64,000 bases of DNA from an uncultured Eubacteriales bacterium (GCA_900546215.1 URCD01000001.1:17806-81805), one strand, 5' to 3'. Shown: positions 16,175 through 25,952, numbered from the stretch's first letter. Numbers and translations are program-made. The notes: generated from the letters alone by a model not told the origin.

Positions 16175-18337
16175 TCATAATAAATGACTTGCCTCACCTT
16201 CACAAAACAGATTAAGCCTGTGAAGGGCTCTTGTGCATGCGATATACAAAAGCTTCCTGTCATCTTCCGTATAAAAATTAATGCTGTCGGCGCCGCAAAC
16301 TAAAACCGCGTCAAACTCTAGTCCCTTAGACATATATACAGGTATTATAAATATACCTTCAAGATCCAATGAGCAGCCGTTTTTAATTAACTTTATATCA
16401 ATACATTCATTCAAGCTCTCAAACAGCGAAGACGCGGCTTTTTCTGTTTTGCATATCAGGCCGATTGATTTGTATCCGGCTTGCGTACATGTCCGGATTT
16501 CTGAGACAATCATATTTATAAACGAGGTATGGTCAAAACCGATGTGAATTTCCGGTTTTTCTCCATGCCGGCTGAAGCCAGAAAAATCTTCGGTTTTTCC
16601 TAAAAATTTCAAGCTGTAATTTAATATCTCTTTGGTACAGCGAAAGCTTTTATCCATTATTACAAGAGCTGGCCTTTTTTTATTCAATATTTTTTTAATT
16701 TGCTCATATAGCCCTAAATCCTCCCGCTTTTCAAGCGTTTGATTTATATCGCCTAATATCGTGAATTTTGCGTTTGGAAAAAGCAGATTAAATATTTCAT
16801 AATGCAGAGGATAATAATCCTGAGCCTCGTCAATTACGACCTGTTTTATATTTCTATATTTTTTTTCACCGTACAATTTTAGTGTTAAATATGCATTTGC
16901 AGCGGCGTCGTCATAATATAAAGCTGCTGAGCTTAGATTTTCACACGTATAATTAATAATATCTCCAATATTGTCCGGCATATCAAGATTTTCTGACAAA
17001 CTCATAAAATAATTGTTATCGCTGAACAGGCATCTGTAAAGGCGTCTGACATCAAGCCTTATAAACCTCTGTATTTCAGACTTAATTTTCAATATCTTAA
17101 ATTTATCGAATTGCTTAGAGCTGAGTTTTGCGCTCTCTAAAATAAAATCCGAAAGCTGTTCCAGCCTAAGCCCCAACGGAGTGGATTTCCTTCCGGATAA
17201 AATTTTGTTTTTAAGAGTATCTTTGCTGACAATAAGATTTCCGTTGTAATATATATCCTCAAAATCGATCCACCTGATTGGCAGGTCGTCAATAAAACGG
17301 TCTAATATTTCTGTAAAAAGAGGTGACATTTTAAATTCCATGCTTTTTTTGATTATATCCCGGCTGTTGGAATTAGAGATTAGGTTTTCCAAAAATTTGT
17401 CTTTAGGCTGAATACGCTCCGTCTTTAAAATATTAGAAAGAATACCGTCAAACACTTCAGAAATCACATTTTCTTCTCCAAGCTCCGGCAGAACGTTGGA
17501 AATATAACGTTCAAACACAGGGCTGGGCGAAATAATTATTATGTTGCTTGAGAGCAGATTATCCGACAGACCCTGATACATAAGATAGGCCGCCCTGTGA
17601 AGGGCAACGGACGTTTTTCCGCTTCCGGCTGAACCCTGAACCATAATTAAGTCACTGTCTAAATTCCTGATAACAATATCCTGTTCCTTCTGTATCGTCT
17701 CAACAATGGATTTCATTTTGGCGGAAGTATTTTGAGACAGCAGTTTCCTGAGAAATTCGTCCGCAATTTGAATGTCAGAGTCAAAAAAATATTCCAATAG
17801 TCCATTATTTATCTCGTACTGACGCTTCAGTGTTATCTCGCCGTATATCCTACCAATTGGGGCGTCATAGTATGCCGGACCGGATGCAAAACGGTAAAAT
17901 ACACCTGCTATAGGAGATCTCCAGTCATAGACGCACATATCTGCCGAATCATCCTTTGACAGGGAAAAACGTCCTATATAGATTTTTTCTGGCGTTTCCT
18001 CATCCTCGAATTTAAAATTAATTCGGGCAAAGTAGGGAGACTTAATTAAGTTTTCAAGTATAAGTATTTTATTTTCAACTGTATCGTATTCAGCTATCTT
18101 ATCACTAAGAGGATTGACGTACTGGCTTAACTCGGCAAGGGCCTCAAAGCCCTCGCTTCCCCAAAGACCTGATATATAGTGGGAAGTGTTTTCACGCAGT
18201 TCCTTTTTGACATTGGCAATGGCTGCCCGGTTTTCGTTATTGCGCTGTCTTGCCTGATTAAGCTTGTTTTTAGCTAAAGCTATGGTTTTAAAGAGCCGTT
18301 GAGTTTCATAATCAAGTTCGGACTGTAGATCTCCCAT
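16175..18337 (-). CDS. helD: HelD-like UvrD/Rep-family helicase (RNA polymerase recycling factor)
   Basis: A 720-residue superfamily 1 protein. The N-terminal 75 residues are charged and helical (coiled-coil arm), followed by FSLSKDDSADMCVYDWRSPIAGVFYRF, a HelD hallmark region. Walker A QGSAGSGKTSVALHRAAYLMYQ lies near residue 235 and motif II VVIDEAQDYYPLHYE near 505; LGDINQTLE and the C-terminal KGLEFDAVLV and YIACTRALHRL complete the helicase motifs. Firmicute HelD binds RNA polymerase and releases stalled complexes. AAGGAGGC precedes the ATG. Stands alone on the minus strand. Confidence 0.88.
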   Translation of the reverse strand: MGDLQSELDYETQRLFKTIALAKNKLNQARQRNNENRAAIANVKKELRENTSHYISGLWGSEGFEALAELSQYVNPLSDKIAEYDTVENKILILENLIKSPYFARINFKFEDEETPEKIYIGRFSLSKDDSADMCVYDWRSPIAGVFYRFASGPAYYDAPIGRIYGEITLKRQYEINNGLLEYFFDSDIQIADEFLRKLLSQNTSAKMKSIVETIQKEQDIVIRNLDSDLIMVQGSAGSGKTSVALHRAAYLMYQGLSDNLLSSNIIIISPSPVFERYISNVLPELGEENVISEVFDGILSNILKTERIQPKDKFLENLISNSNSRDIIKKSMEFKMSPLFTEILDRFIDDLPIRWIDFEDIYYNGNLIVSKDTLKNKILSGRKSTPLGLRLEQLSDFILESAKLSSKQFDKFKILKIKSEIQRFIRLDVRRLYRCLFSDNNYFMSLSENLDMPDNIGDIINYTCENLSSAALYYDDAAANAYLTLKLYGEKKYRNIKQVVIDEAQDYYPLHYEIFNLLFPNAKFTILGDINQTLEKREDLGLYEQIKKILNKKRPALVIMDKSFRCTKEILNYSLKFLGKTEDFSGFSRHGEKPEIHIGFDHTSFINMIVSEIRTCTQAGYKSIGLICKTEKAASSLFESLNECIDIKLIKNGCSLDLEGIFIIPVYMSKGLEFDAVLVCGADSINFYTEDDRKLLYIACTRALHRLNLFCEGEASHLL

Positions 18338-18444
18338 TATTAAAGCCTCCTTACTTTTAAAAACGTGGTTTTAAACTGTTATAAAAGTCTAGCACGGCTG
18401 ATGATGCAAAAACAGTCTTGTTGTTGCTTTTTTCTCATGGTACA

Positions 18445-18480
18445 ATAAAAATGGAAGGGCAGATTTATTGCCCTTCCATT
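18445..18480 (-). terminator. Terminator of the sigma/ABC-transporter operon
   Basis: ATGGAAGGGCA pairs with TGCCCTTCCAT (11 bp) around seven bases, with A/T runs on both sides, so it can act in both directions. It sits just beyond the last minus-strand permease gene. Confidence 0.85.
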
Positions 18481-18481
18481 T

Positions 18482-19678
18482 TTATATTTCCTTTTTCTTT
18501 TCCTTTTTGCAGGCTGCCATGCACAGGACTGCGCCCAGTATTAGTGCAGAGCACGGCACTATGGCCTCAATTCCGGGTATGCCGCTTATTTTATAAAGCG
18601 GACTGGAGTAATAAAAGGCATTCACCAGAAGCTTCATCGCAATTATAGCGCTGATTATTATAAGAGGTATAAGCTTCAGCAGCATAGCAACCAGGTTTTG
18701 GCTGTATCTTGATAAAAAGAAGGCGGCTGAAGCGGCAGAAACGCCCGCCGCATAGGACAGCAGAACCATAACGGCAAGCCAGCCTCGTAATGTCCAGTTG
18801 AACCACGGCAGGCTTCCCTGCATGAACGAGAGCATACGGCAGTCAAAAAATACGGATGGGATTTTTAACAGAAATACTGTGCCGAACAATAAAATATTAA
18901 TTGTGGTAAGCGCAATGGCTGAAAGTACGGATGCCTTAAACTGCGTATTAAGTATTTTTCTTCCATGGCGTGAGCTCCATTGCAGCTGTCTCATTTTTCT
19001 CATTTTATCCCTGACTGTAAGAGGTGAAATAAGCAGGCACACTGACACAATGATCCAAACGAGCAGATTTGAAAAGTACCGAGAGGCTGTATCGGTAATC
19101 TCATTAGGAAGCATATTTTGCCATAAAACTCCGTCTGAAAGAAGTTTATTTGCATTGGACAGCTCTTTTTTGTCATATTCTGCTGCCTGCAAGGCTGAAA
19201 GCCAGCTGTCGTACATTTGGGTATACGTATCCAACGCGTATATACGGCCGTCTATATTTTTGGTTTCCTCACTTTGAAGATAATTCAGCATAATGTTGGC
19301 GTCTGAATACAGCTTCTGCTCATCGGCGCCGATCTGGCCTGACACGCTGTAGACCGCTTTGTTATAGAATTCCTTGAACTCATCATAGCTATTTACCCCA
19401 TGTTCTTTAAACAGGCTGTTGGAGGCCGTATATCTGTCCGCCTCCGCGATAAGCTTCGGATAAGCGGCCTTAGCCTTAGCAGCTTCGTCGGGGGAGAGGG
19501 ATGTGCCGTATTCTTCTGCCCATTGTTCAGCCGTTCGCATCAGTCCGTCCATTTGAGGGCCGTTTGGAAAATACTGAACATAAAAGTTTAAAAACATCGC
19601 ATAAAAGACAGCGCCAGTTAAAATAAGCACAGCTATAATTCCCGGCCGCCAGATTTTTTTAATTTCTTCTTTTATCAT
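18482..19678 (-). CDS. ABC-2 type transporter membrane subunit B
   Basis: A 398-residue membrane protein. An N-terminal TM (PGIIAVLILTGAVFYAMFL) is followed by a long extracytoplasmic segment to about residue 200 and then five to six TM helices (for example LLVWIIVSVCLLISPLTV), ending in KKEKKKE. This is the layout of ABC-2 export permeases. The ATG at 19678 overlaps the stop of the preceding permease (TAATG) and has AAAGGATG; a start 32 codons upstream would lie wholly inside that gene. Partner of the ATPase at 20820-21671. The exported substrate is unknown. Confidence 0.8.
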   Translation of the reverse strand: MIKEEIKKIWRPGIIAVLILTGAVFYAMFLNFYVQYFPNGPQMDGLMRTAEQWAEEYGTSLSPDEAAKAKAAYPKLIAEADRYTASNSLFKEHGVNSYDEFKEFYNKAVYSVSGQIGADEQKLYSDANIMLNYLQSEETKNIDGRIYALDTYTQMYDSWLSALQAAEYDKKELSNANKLLSDGVLWQNMLPNEITDTASRYFSNLLVWIIVSVCLLISPLTVRDKMRKMRQLQWSSRHGRKILNTQFKASVLSAIALTTINILLFGTVFLLKIPSVFFDCRMLSFMQGSLPWFNWTLRGWLAVMVLLSYAAGVSAASAAFFLSRYSQNLVAMLLKLIPLIIISAIIAMKLLVNAFYYSSPLYKISGIPGIEAIVPCSALILGAVLCMAACKKEKKKEI

Positions 19679-20823
19679 TATATAACATCCTTTCTGCCAA
19701 AACGCCGTAAGCTTGTTTTCAGCAAAAACGCTCCTGTAATAAGGCATACCGCTGCAGAGCAGCATTCCTGCCACGGTACCATTGCTCCGGCGCCCATATC
19801 AGTGAACCATAGGGGCTCAAACCACCACAGCGGAATGTATGTCCAGTGCATGAGCTGGTAAATAAGCCAAAGCTTGCTGTCTCCGGAGAATATAAAAATA
19901 CCAAAGTTCAATACAGCGGCTGAAAACAGAAGCAGAAAACCCTTATAGGTATCTGAGCATAAAATTCCGGCTGAAAATGCTATGATATAGGCAATTATAA
20001 CGGTTACAGCCCCAAGACCGGCTGAAGCAATCGTATATTCAAGCAGTGTAAACGGCTTCCAGGTAATAAACGGGATGCTGTATCCTACAGAATATATTTT
20101 GTTAAACTGGCTTGAGACGTTTGAGTTCCATATTCCTCCCATAGAGTTCATCGCCGAAAAGGCAAGTACTGCCGCGGCAATAAGAAGCGTGTAAACTGAA
20201 ACTGTCCATATTCCTCCGGTAATTGCTTTAAGCCGCTGTATTTTACGGCCCGTTTTAGTCGAGTATATGCAGTATGCGGTTCCCTTCTGCTTTTCACAGC
20301 CGGAAAGGTAAAGCGCCATAAGCGCCGCAATTATGATTCCTTCTGTAACAGCGGCCCTGATTACAGTTCGGAAAAGTCTTTCATGTAGCAATTCCGTCTC
20401 CTCTGCGGCATATACGCTCAGTGAAGCTTCCGTTTTAGCTAGGGCATTAACGCTGTACTGAAGCTTTTTATATTTACTGTCAATTATATCGGCGGCAGTT
20501 CCGCCTATTTTGTACAGGCCTATATAATGATTTCCTATTTCAGAGGCGTCAAAGCCCTCGAAAATGTCCTCAGCGCCGGCTGTATTGGAAATCAGCCTGT
20601 CTTTGTATTCATTATCGGGAAGTCTGCAGAGCTTTTCTGTGAAATCATCTCCCATAACACCTTCCGTATACTCATATACGCTTCCTATGTAGGCTATATA
20701 TTTCCTGCTCTCTCCGGGAAGGCACAGCAGAGTATTAATAATCAGGCACAGCACTGTGAATATTGCAAACATCGGTACTGACCACAGCTTTTTGGTCTCG
20801 TGTACTAAAAGCTCTTTTTTCAT
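19678..20823 (-). CDS. ABC-2 type transporter membrane subunit A
   Basis: A 381-residue membrane protein with one N-terminal TM (FAIFTVLCLIINTLLCL), an extracytoplasmic domain to about residue 150 and several C-terminal helices. Its start overlaps the ATPase stop by 4 bases (ATGA) and its stop overlaps the next start, so three transporter parts are translationally coupled. It is distantly similar in layout to subunit B, consistent with a heterodimeric exporter. No recognisable substrate signature. Confidence 0.8.
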   Translation of the reverse strand: MKKELLVHETKKLWSVPMFAIFTVLCLIINTLLCLPGESRKYIAYIGSVYEYTEGVMGDDFTEKLCRLPDNEYKDRLISNTAGAEDIFEGFDASEIGNHYIGLYKIGGTAADIIDSKYKKLQYSVNALAKTEASLSVYAAEETELLHERLFRTVIRAAVTEGIIIAALMALYLSGCEKQKGTAYCIYSTKTGRKIQRLKAITGGIWTVSVYTLLIAAAVLAFSAMNSMGGIWNSNVSSQFNKIYSVGYSIPFITWKPFTLLEYTIASAGLGAVTVIIAYIIAFSAGILCSDTYKGFLLLFSAAVLNFGIFIFSGDSKLWLIYQLMHWTYIPLWWFEPLWFTDMGAGAMVPWQECCSAAVCLITGAFLLKTSLRRFGRKDVI

Positions 20824-21671
20824 AATTCCTCATCCCTGTATACATAAAGGAAAACGTCCTCAAGACTTGGTATTGCCGGGCGACCGTTTGCCGGTGGCTC
20901 ATCAGATACTATCCGAAGCATAGTCCCGCCTTCTCCCTGTATTTCGCTTAACATCAGCTGACCTGGCCTTATTCCCTGCGTCGACGGAACCTCAAATATC
21001 TTTCCGCTGAGTAAGGAGCATATGTTTAACGGGCTGTCGCAGCAGTAAAGCCTGTGGTCCTTAAGCATAATTATTTGCCCGGCTATAGTTTCAATGTCAG
21101 ATACTATATGTGTAGAAAGTATAACTATCCTGTTGTCCGCAAGGGAGTGTATCAGGTTTCTGAAGCGTACTCGCTCCTTTGGGTCAAGACCGGCTGTAGG
21201 TTCGTCAAGGATTAGTATTTTCGGGTCGTTAAGCATTGCCTGAGCTATGCCTACACGCTGTATCATTCCGCCGGAGAAACGCCCCATCTTTTTGTTTTTA
21301 AAACCGCTAAGGGAGACAAGCTCCAAAAGCATGTCTATCCGCTTGGCGGCCTCTTTCCTATTTAGTCCCTGAAGGGCGGCCATATATTTCAAGAACTGAA
21401 CAGGAGTGTAGTTCTGATAATATCCAAACTCCTGAGGAAGGTATCCCAATAAGCCGCGGTATTTTTCGTCCAAGTTGATAATATCCTCGCCTTTCCACAA
21501 AATTGAGCCCTCTGTTGGGAAAATCAGTGTTGTAAGCATTTTTATAAGAGTGGTTTTTCCTGCCCCGTTAGGTGCAAGCAGGCCGTAAACGCCGTTTTTA
21601 AAGGACAGGCTGATATCCTCAAGGGCGGTAAAGGTTCCAAAGCGTTTTGTAACATGATTAACTGAAAGCAT
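20820..21671 (-). CDS. ABC transporter ATPase
   Basis: A 283-residue ABC-2 exporter ATPase: Walker A LLAPNGAGKTTLIKML near residue 35 (LAPNGAGKT rather than the common GPNGAGKT), Q-loop LGYLPQEFGYYQNYT, signature RFSGGMIQRVGIAQAM, Walker B ILILDEPTAGLDP and H-loop ILSTHIVSDIE. The C-terminal 60 residues are an accessory tail. The ATG at 21671 follows AAAGGAGGCAGTC. The longer reading frame to 21713 would overlap the upstream gene more and lacks such a site. It energises the two permeases downstream. Confidence 0.9.
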   Translation of the reverse strand: MLSVNHVTKRFGTFTALEDISLSFKNGVYGLLAPNGAGKTTLIKMLTTLIFPTEGSILWKGEDIINLDEKYRGLLGYLPQEFGYYQNYTPVQFLKYMAALQGLNRKEAAKRIDMLLELVSLSGFKNKKMGRFSGGMIQRVGIAQAMLNDPKILILDEPTAGLDPKERVRFRNLIHSLADNRIVILSTHIVSDIETIAGQIIMLKDHRLYCCDSPLNICSLLSGKIFEVPSTQGIRPGQLMLSEIQGEGGTMLRIVSDEPPANGRPAIPSLEDVFLYVYRDEEL

Positions 21672-22389
21672 TGACTGCCTCCTTTCTGTCAAATAAATAA
21701 TGACGTACTTCAATAAGATATATGGACAGTGCCAGTACAGAGGTTAAATAAAACAAAAATACAGGGACTTTAAGAAGCAGTTCTCCAAATTTTTCACCTG
21801 AATTAAGCATTATTACTGATACTGTTGTCCAGATGGCATACACACCCAATATATACCTTTTCTTTCCGGATATAAATGCCGCAAGAAGAACAGCGGCGAA
21901 TATAAACAGTGATGAAAATGATACTCCCATAAGACGGGGAAACGATACCGACTCTCCGCTCAGGACATAGAAAAGTGAAGTGACAGGCACACATACTATA
22001 ATTGATATGCCCCCAAATAGAAGCATCCGCAGGGCTGTAAGCTGACGCAGAGTGTATCTGCAGGTCATCTTAAGCTCGTAAGTACCGCTCATTCGCTCTT
22101 TCCACTGTGTTAAAAAGTGGAGAAGCCCGTAAAGCGCGGGAGAAAATACGAATACAGCGGGGCACAGTGAGCCTTCTCCTCCTGAAGCCGAATAGGCAAA
22201 CGGAATTATAAACAGCGCGAAGGCCAGAAAGGCCAGAAAAAGGCAGTCGCCAACCCCAAAAAACAGCGTTTGCATATCAACAGACTTAAAAAGCTTTGGA
22301 ATACTGCTCCTTAGGGTCTTCGGCCTTGGCATTCCCTGGCTGATTATAAAATCAATGGATTTATTTTTTTCTTCTTCACTAATAATCAT
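21658..22389 (-). CDS. Integral membrane protein between sigma factor and ABC exporter
   Basis: A 243-residue protein: a cytoplasmic N-terminus of about 40 residues, then six hydrophobic helices (for example CLFLAFLAFALFIIPFAY, MLLFGGISIIVCVPVTSLFYV). No named family recognised. It begins inside the end of the sigma gene and overlaps the ATPase start by 14 bases, which suggests an anti-sigma or transporter-sensor role, by position only. ATG 22389 is preferred because AAAGGAG lies 7 bases ahead. Confidence 0.7.
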   Translation of the reverse strand: MIISEEEKNKSIDFIISQGMPRPKTLRSSIPKLFKSVDMQTLFFGVGDCLFLAFLAFALFIIPFAYSASGGEGSLCPAVFVFSPALYGLLHFLTQWKERMSGTYELKMTCRYTLRQLTALRMLLFGGISIIVCVPVTSLFYVLSGESVSFPRLMGVSFSSLFIFAAVLLAAFISGKKRYILGVYAIWTTVSVIMLNSGEKFGELLLKVPVFLFYLTSVLALSIYLIEVRHYLFDRKEAVNAFS

Positions 22390-22915
22390 TGCCAAACTCC
22401 TTTCTGAGCCGCGATGTTAAACGGTAGTATACAGCCTTTATTTTTGCTTCGGGCTGACCCGTCAAAGAGGCTATTTCTGGAAACGTTTTTTCACCATAGA
22501 CGCGCAGACGGAATATTTCCTGAACTGCAGGGTCAAGGGCTGAAACGTATTTTTCCACAATTTCCAACAGCTCCTGATTTTCAATATTGGTAATAAAGCT
22601 GTCCTCGGTACTTATGTCATTATCCTCAATTGGAACTGTGACGGGAACGAAACGCCGTCTTAAATCAATGACCTTATTGGTTGCTATACGGTACAGCCAT
22701 GTACGGAAAGAGGCTTTTTTGCTGTCAAAGGAGGGCAGGGAGCCCAGTGCCGCTATAAAAATATTTTGGGTAAGGTCAAGGGCTTCATCTTTATTAGAGC
22801 ATTGCCGGAAAGTATATATATAAATTTCGTCGTAATACGTCCGAATAAGCTCGTCAGCGGCGGTCTTTGAACCGCGTCGGAGAATATCCCGTATAAGCTT
22901 TGTATCCCTGTCCAT
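22379..22915 (-). CDS. ECF-type RNA polymerase sigma factor
   Basis: A 178-residue sigma-70 family protein. Region 2 spans about residues 20-90 (LIRTYYDEIYIYTFRQC, DEALDLTQNIFIAAL, FRTWLYRIATNKVIDLRRR) and region 4 about 120-172 (LDPAVQEIFRLRVYGEKTFPEIASLTGQPEAKIKAVYYRLTSRLRK read in two parts), with no region 3. AAGGAGTG precedes the ATG. First gene of a five-gene minus-strand operon with a membrane protein and an ABC-2 exporter, as in cell-envelope or antimicrobial stress systems; it probably autoregulates. A TATAAT-like box lies at 22976-22981 on the minus strand. Confidence 0.88.
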   Translation of the reverse strand: MDRDTKLIRDILRRGSKTAADELIRTYYDEIYIYTFRQCSNKDEALDLTQNIFIAALGSLPSFDSKKASFRTWLYRIATNKVIDLRRRFVPVTVPIEDNDISTEDSFITNIENQELLEIVEKYVSALDPAVQEIFRLRVYGEKTFPEIASLTGQPEAKIKAVYYRLTSRLRKEFGNDY

Positions 22916-23007
22916 CTTTCACACTCCTTCCCGTACATTTATATATTCGGATAAAGCATAGCTGCCGTTGCACTTATTATAGCAAATAGTTTAAAAAAAT
23001 ATATTTA

Positions 23008-23036
23008 TAGACGGAATATTGCATTAGTGCTACAAT
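23008..23036 (+). promoter_or_regulatory. Promoter of the GGDEF gene
   Basis: TAGACG (23008-23013), 17 bases, TACAAT (23031-23036), 46 bases ahead of the start codon. Confidence 0.5.
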
Positions 23037-23081
23037 TGTTTTAAAGATGAGATCGGAATTTATTTTGTCAGGAGGCGAGAA

Positions 23082-24749
23082 ATGAAATCAATACAGACTA
23101 AATTTATAGCGCTTATATTAAGCTGTGTAGTTTTATGCGCCGCCGTTATCGGGGGTGCGGGCGTAATAAACTCCAAAAAAGTTGTTGATACAGATTCATC
23201 TAAAATTATGAATCTGACATGCAGTGAAAAAGCCCAGGAGCTGAACGGACAGCTTACGCGCATACAGCAGTCTGTGGAAACCTTGGCTTATTATACTACA
23301 GAGCAGCTTGAAAGCGTGGAACGCCTCATGACGGATAAGGAGTATATGGCTGAATATACGAAAAAGCTTGAGGATGTGGCTGTAAATGCGGCGAATAATA
23401 CTGAGGGGGCTGTAGCTGTCTATGTACGGTTTAATCCTGAATACTGGGAGCCTACGTCGGGCTTGTTTTGGAGCAAAACGGAATTAAGCGGAATATTCCA
23501 GCAGCTGACGCCGACGGACTTTTCCAATTATAATCCTGACGATGTGGAGCATGTCGGCTGGTACTATATTCCGGTCAAAAACGGAAAAGCAACTTGGCTT
23601 TCTCCATACATGAACCAGAATATAAACATAAATATGATTTCCTATGTTATTCCCATATACAGAAACAACATTATAGTTGGCGTTGTTGGAATGGACATTG
23701 ATTTTGACGTAATTACAAGCACTGTGGCTGATATGAAAATCTATGACACCGGATATGCATTTTTAACTGACAGCCAAGCCGATATAATGTACCATAAAGA
23801 CCTTACAATAGGTGTTAATATGGAAAATGCCGACGCAAGCCTTGGACCTGTAGCGCATGAACTGGAGAATGGGACCAGCGGAAGCTCACTGTTCTCATAT
23901 CAGTGGCAGGGAGTACAGAAAGAGCTGGCTTTCAGAAGCCTTGTTAATGGCATGAGATTAGCTCTCACCGCACCGAAGTCAGAAATTGACGCTGCTAAAA
24001 ACAGCCTGATTTTTCAAATAAGCATTGCCGGGCTTTGTATTTGCATAGTGTCTGTTCTGCTTACGGTCTCGCTTACCAGAAAAATAATTAAACCGCTGAG
24101 AGAGCTGAATGACGCTGCTAAAAAAATAGCTGAGGGGGATTTGAGCATAGCTTTAACCAAGCAGACAAAGGATGAAGTTGGAATGCTGGCTGAAAGCTTC
24201 CAGCTTACTGTAAACCATTTGCAGAAGTATGTTAACTATATAAATGGCCTTGCCTACCGGGATTCCATGACGGGAGTTAAAAATAAAACTGCTTATGACG
24301 AAATGGCTAAAAAAATAGAGGAAAAGATGCGTACAGAGCAGCCTGAATTTGCGGTCATAGTATTTGACATAAACGGGCTTAAACAGGTAAATGATAATTT
24401 TGGCCATGATTTTGGGGATATTCTCATAATTGACTGCAGTAAACTGATATGTAAAAGCTTTAAACGAAGTCCGGTATACCGTATAGGCGGAGACGAATTT
24501 GTAGTTATATTGGAAAACGATGATTTGGAACATTATCAGGAACGTCTTGAGGATTTCCAAAGAGAGATAGAAGAGGCTAACCGCACCTCAAATGTTGGCT
24601 TTAAAATTTCAATAGCCAGGGGCATTGCTATTTACAACAGCGGAACGGATTTAGTTTTTGCCAATGTATTTAAAAGGGCCGACGAAGCTATGTACCAAAA
24701 TAAACAGATAATGAAACAGATTGAATTAAAGCAAAACACACCTAAATAA
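23082..24749 (+). CDS. Membrane diguanylate cyclase with Cache sensor and HAMP
   Basis: A 555-residue protein. TM1 (residues 8-28) precedes an extracytoplasmic domain of about 270 residues with dCache features (VYVRFNPEYW, VGMDIDFDVITSTV, YAFLTDSQADIMYH). TM2 is near 310-330, then HAMP (KPLRELNDAAKKIAEGDL) and a GGDEF domain (YRIGGDEFVVI). It should make cyclic di-GMP in response to an external ligand. The RxxD inhibitory site five residues before GGDEF is absent, so product inhibition is not expected. CAGGAGGCG precedes the ATG. Monocistronic, with its own promoter and terminator. Confidence 0.9.
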   Translation: MKSIQTKFIALILSCVVLCAAVIGGAGVINSKKVVDTDSSKIMNLTCSEKAQELNGQLTRIQQSVETLAYYTTEQLESVERLMTDKEYMAEYTKKLEDVAVNAANNTEGAVAVYVRFNPEYWEPTSGLFWSKTELSGIFQQLTPTDFSNYNPDDVEHVGWYYIPVKNGKATWLSPYMNQNININMISYVIPIYRNNIIVGVVGMDIDFDVITSTVADMKIYDTGYAFLTDSQADIMYHKDLTIGVNMENADASLGPVAHELENGTSGSSLFSYQWQGVQKELAFRSLVNGMRLALTAPKSEIDAAKNSLIFQISIAGLCICIVSVLLTVSLTRKIIKPLRELNDAAKKIAEGDLSIALTKQTKDEVGMLAESFQLTVNHLQKYVNYINGLAYRDSMTGVKNKTAYDEMAKKIEEKMRTEQPEFAVIVFDINGLKQVNDNFGHDFGDILIIDCSKLICKSFKRSPVYRIGGDEFVVILENDDLEHYQERLEDFQREIEEANRTSNVGFKISIARGIAIYNSGTDLVFANVFKRADEAMYQNKQIMKQIELKQNTPK

Positions 24750-24751
24750 TT

Positions 24752-24786
24752 AAAAGCCTCTGAAAATATTTTCAGAGGCTTTTTTG
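24752..24786. terminator. Bidirectional terminator
   Basis: AAAAGCCTCTGAAAAT/ATTTTCAGAGGCTTTT forms an uninterrupted dyad with T runs on both strands, between the convergent GGDEF and QueG-like genes. Confidence 0.9.
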
Positions 24787-25938
24787 TTATCTGTTTTTTT
24801 CCAACGCCAATTTTATTTCAGCTCTAACGGCGCTGTCATTTTCAGTTTTGTTAAGCTCATTAAGATAATTAATGGCTTCTATTCCGCCTATTTTACCCAG
24901 AGCCCAGACTGCATATTCCCTTATGAGAGGGTCGCTGTCCTGGGCGGCGGTTATCAGGTCGGGGACGTACTTTTCATCCCGGCTGTTTCCTATAGCTATG
25001 GCTGCGTTTCGTCTGAAATAGCGGATGCCCCTTATATAGTTATACATAATTGGCCATACTACTTCCTCATAGTATTCATCGTCCATGTTAAGCACCTTTG
25101 CAAGGTCAAATTTTTCAGCAGTAAGCTCGAGAAAATTATCCTTTACACATGCCTTTGATAAAACGGCCTTGTTTCTTGGACATACCTCCTGACAGACGTC
25201 GCAGCCATGTATACGCAAGCCCATTTTATCTCTTATATCATGAGGTATATGAGTAACGGGCGAGCCGTCTTTGTTTGGCGGAAGCCAGTTTTCCTGCGTA
25301 AACCAGTTGTTAAACGCGAGACATTTTCTTGGATTGAGTACGCCGGGGGCCTCTATTGCCCCTGTGGGACAGCGGTCTATACATATATGGCAGTCCTGTG
25401 GACATTGGCGTTTAATTGTAGGCTCATCATAATCAAGCTCTCGATCTACAACAACCGATGTAAGTATAACGAATGAGCCAGTTCCTTTAACGTACGCAAA
25501 ATTATTTTTCCCATAGGTAGCAATACCTGCTCTTGCCGCGGCCAATCTGTCTGGAACGGTAGTTCCTTTACAGACATTTATTCCATTATCCTTTAAAAAT
25601 TCCTTAAACAGGCCAATGCGCGCTCCGTTCATGGTTTTTTCTCTTGGATTATAGCACCTTGCCTGATAAGCCCTGCCTACCTTGCCGATAAGCTTTTCCG
25701 GGAATGCAATGTGGGAGAAGCCGTAAGCAAGGGAGATAATGGATTTAGCTTCAGGATTTGTCTTCTTTGGAGCCGCGCCTGTTAATGGGCTTCTTGCGTT
25801 GGAAATATAAAAATCATATGTATCGGTACGGCTGCCCAATTCATCTATGTATTCCGTAAACTCGTCTGCGGAACATACTCCAACGTCGATGTAGCCTAAT
25901 TCAAGTGCCTTTGACTTAATTTTTTCGGTTAAGGTCAT
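24787..25938 (-). CDS. QueG-like double 4Fe-4S protein with HEAT repeats
   Basis: A 383-residue relative of epoxyqueuosine reductase. A corrinoid-reductase-type N-terminus (RLAAARAGIATYGKNNFAYV) is followed by two 4Fe-4S motifs (CPQDCHICIDRCPTGAI near 190; CDVCQEVCPRNK near 255) and HEAT-like repeats (FRRNAAIAIGNSRDEKYVPDL, IREYAVWALGKIGG). The acidic residue that true QueG has just before the conserved Pro-containing loop seems replaced (GTTVPDR), so tRNA queuosine synthesis is uncertain and another reductase role is possible. It follows a marR gene and is preceded by a MarR-like operator, unusual for a housekeeping tRNA enzyme. AAAGGAGAG precedes the ATG. Confidence 0.7.
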   Translation of the reverse strand: MTLTEKIKSKALELGYIDVGVCSADEFTEYIDELGSRTDTYDFYISNARSPLTGAAPKKTNPEAKSIISLAYGFSHIAFPEKLIGKVGRAYQARCYNPREKTMNGARIGLFKEFLKDNGINVCKGTTVPDRLAAARAGIATYGKNNFAYVKGTGSFVILTSVVVDRELDYDEPTIKRQCPQDCHICIDRCPTGAIEAPGVLNPRKCLAFNNWFTQENWLPPNKDGSPVTHIPHDIRDKMGLRIHGCDVCQEVCPRNKAVLSKACVKDNFLELTAEKFDLAKVLNMDDEYYEEVVWPIMYNYIRGIRYFRRNAAIAIGNSRDEKYVPDLITAAQDSDPLIREYAVWALGKIGGIEAINYLNELNKTENDSAVRAEIKLALEKNR

Positions 25939-25952
25939 AATAACTCTCCTTT

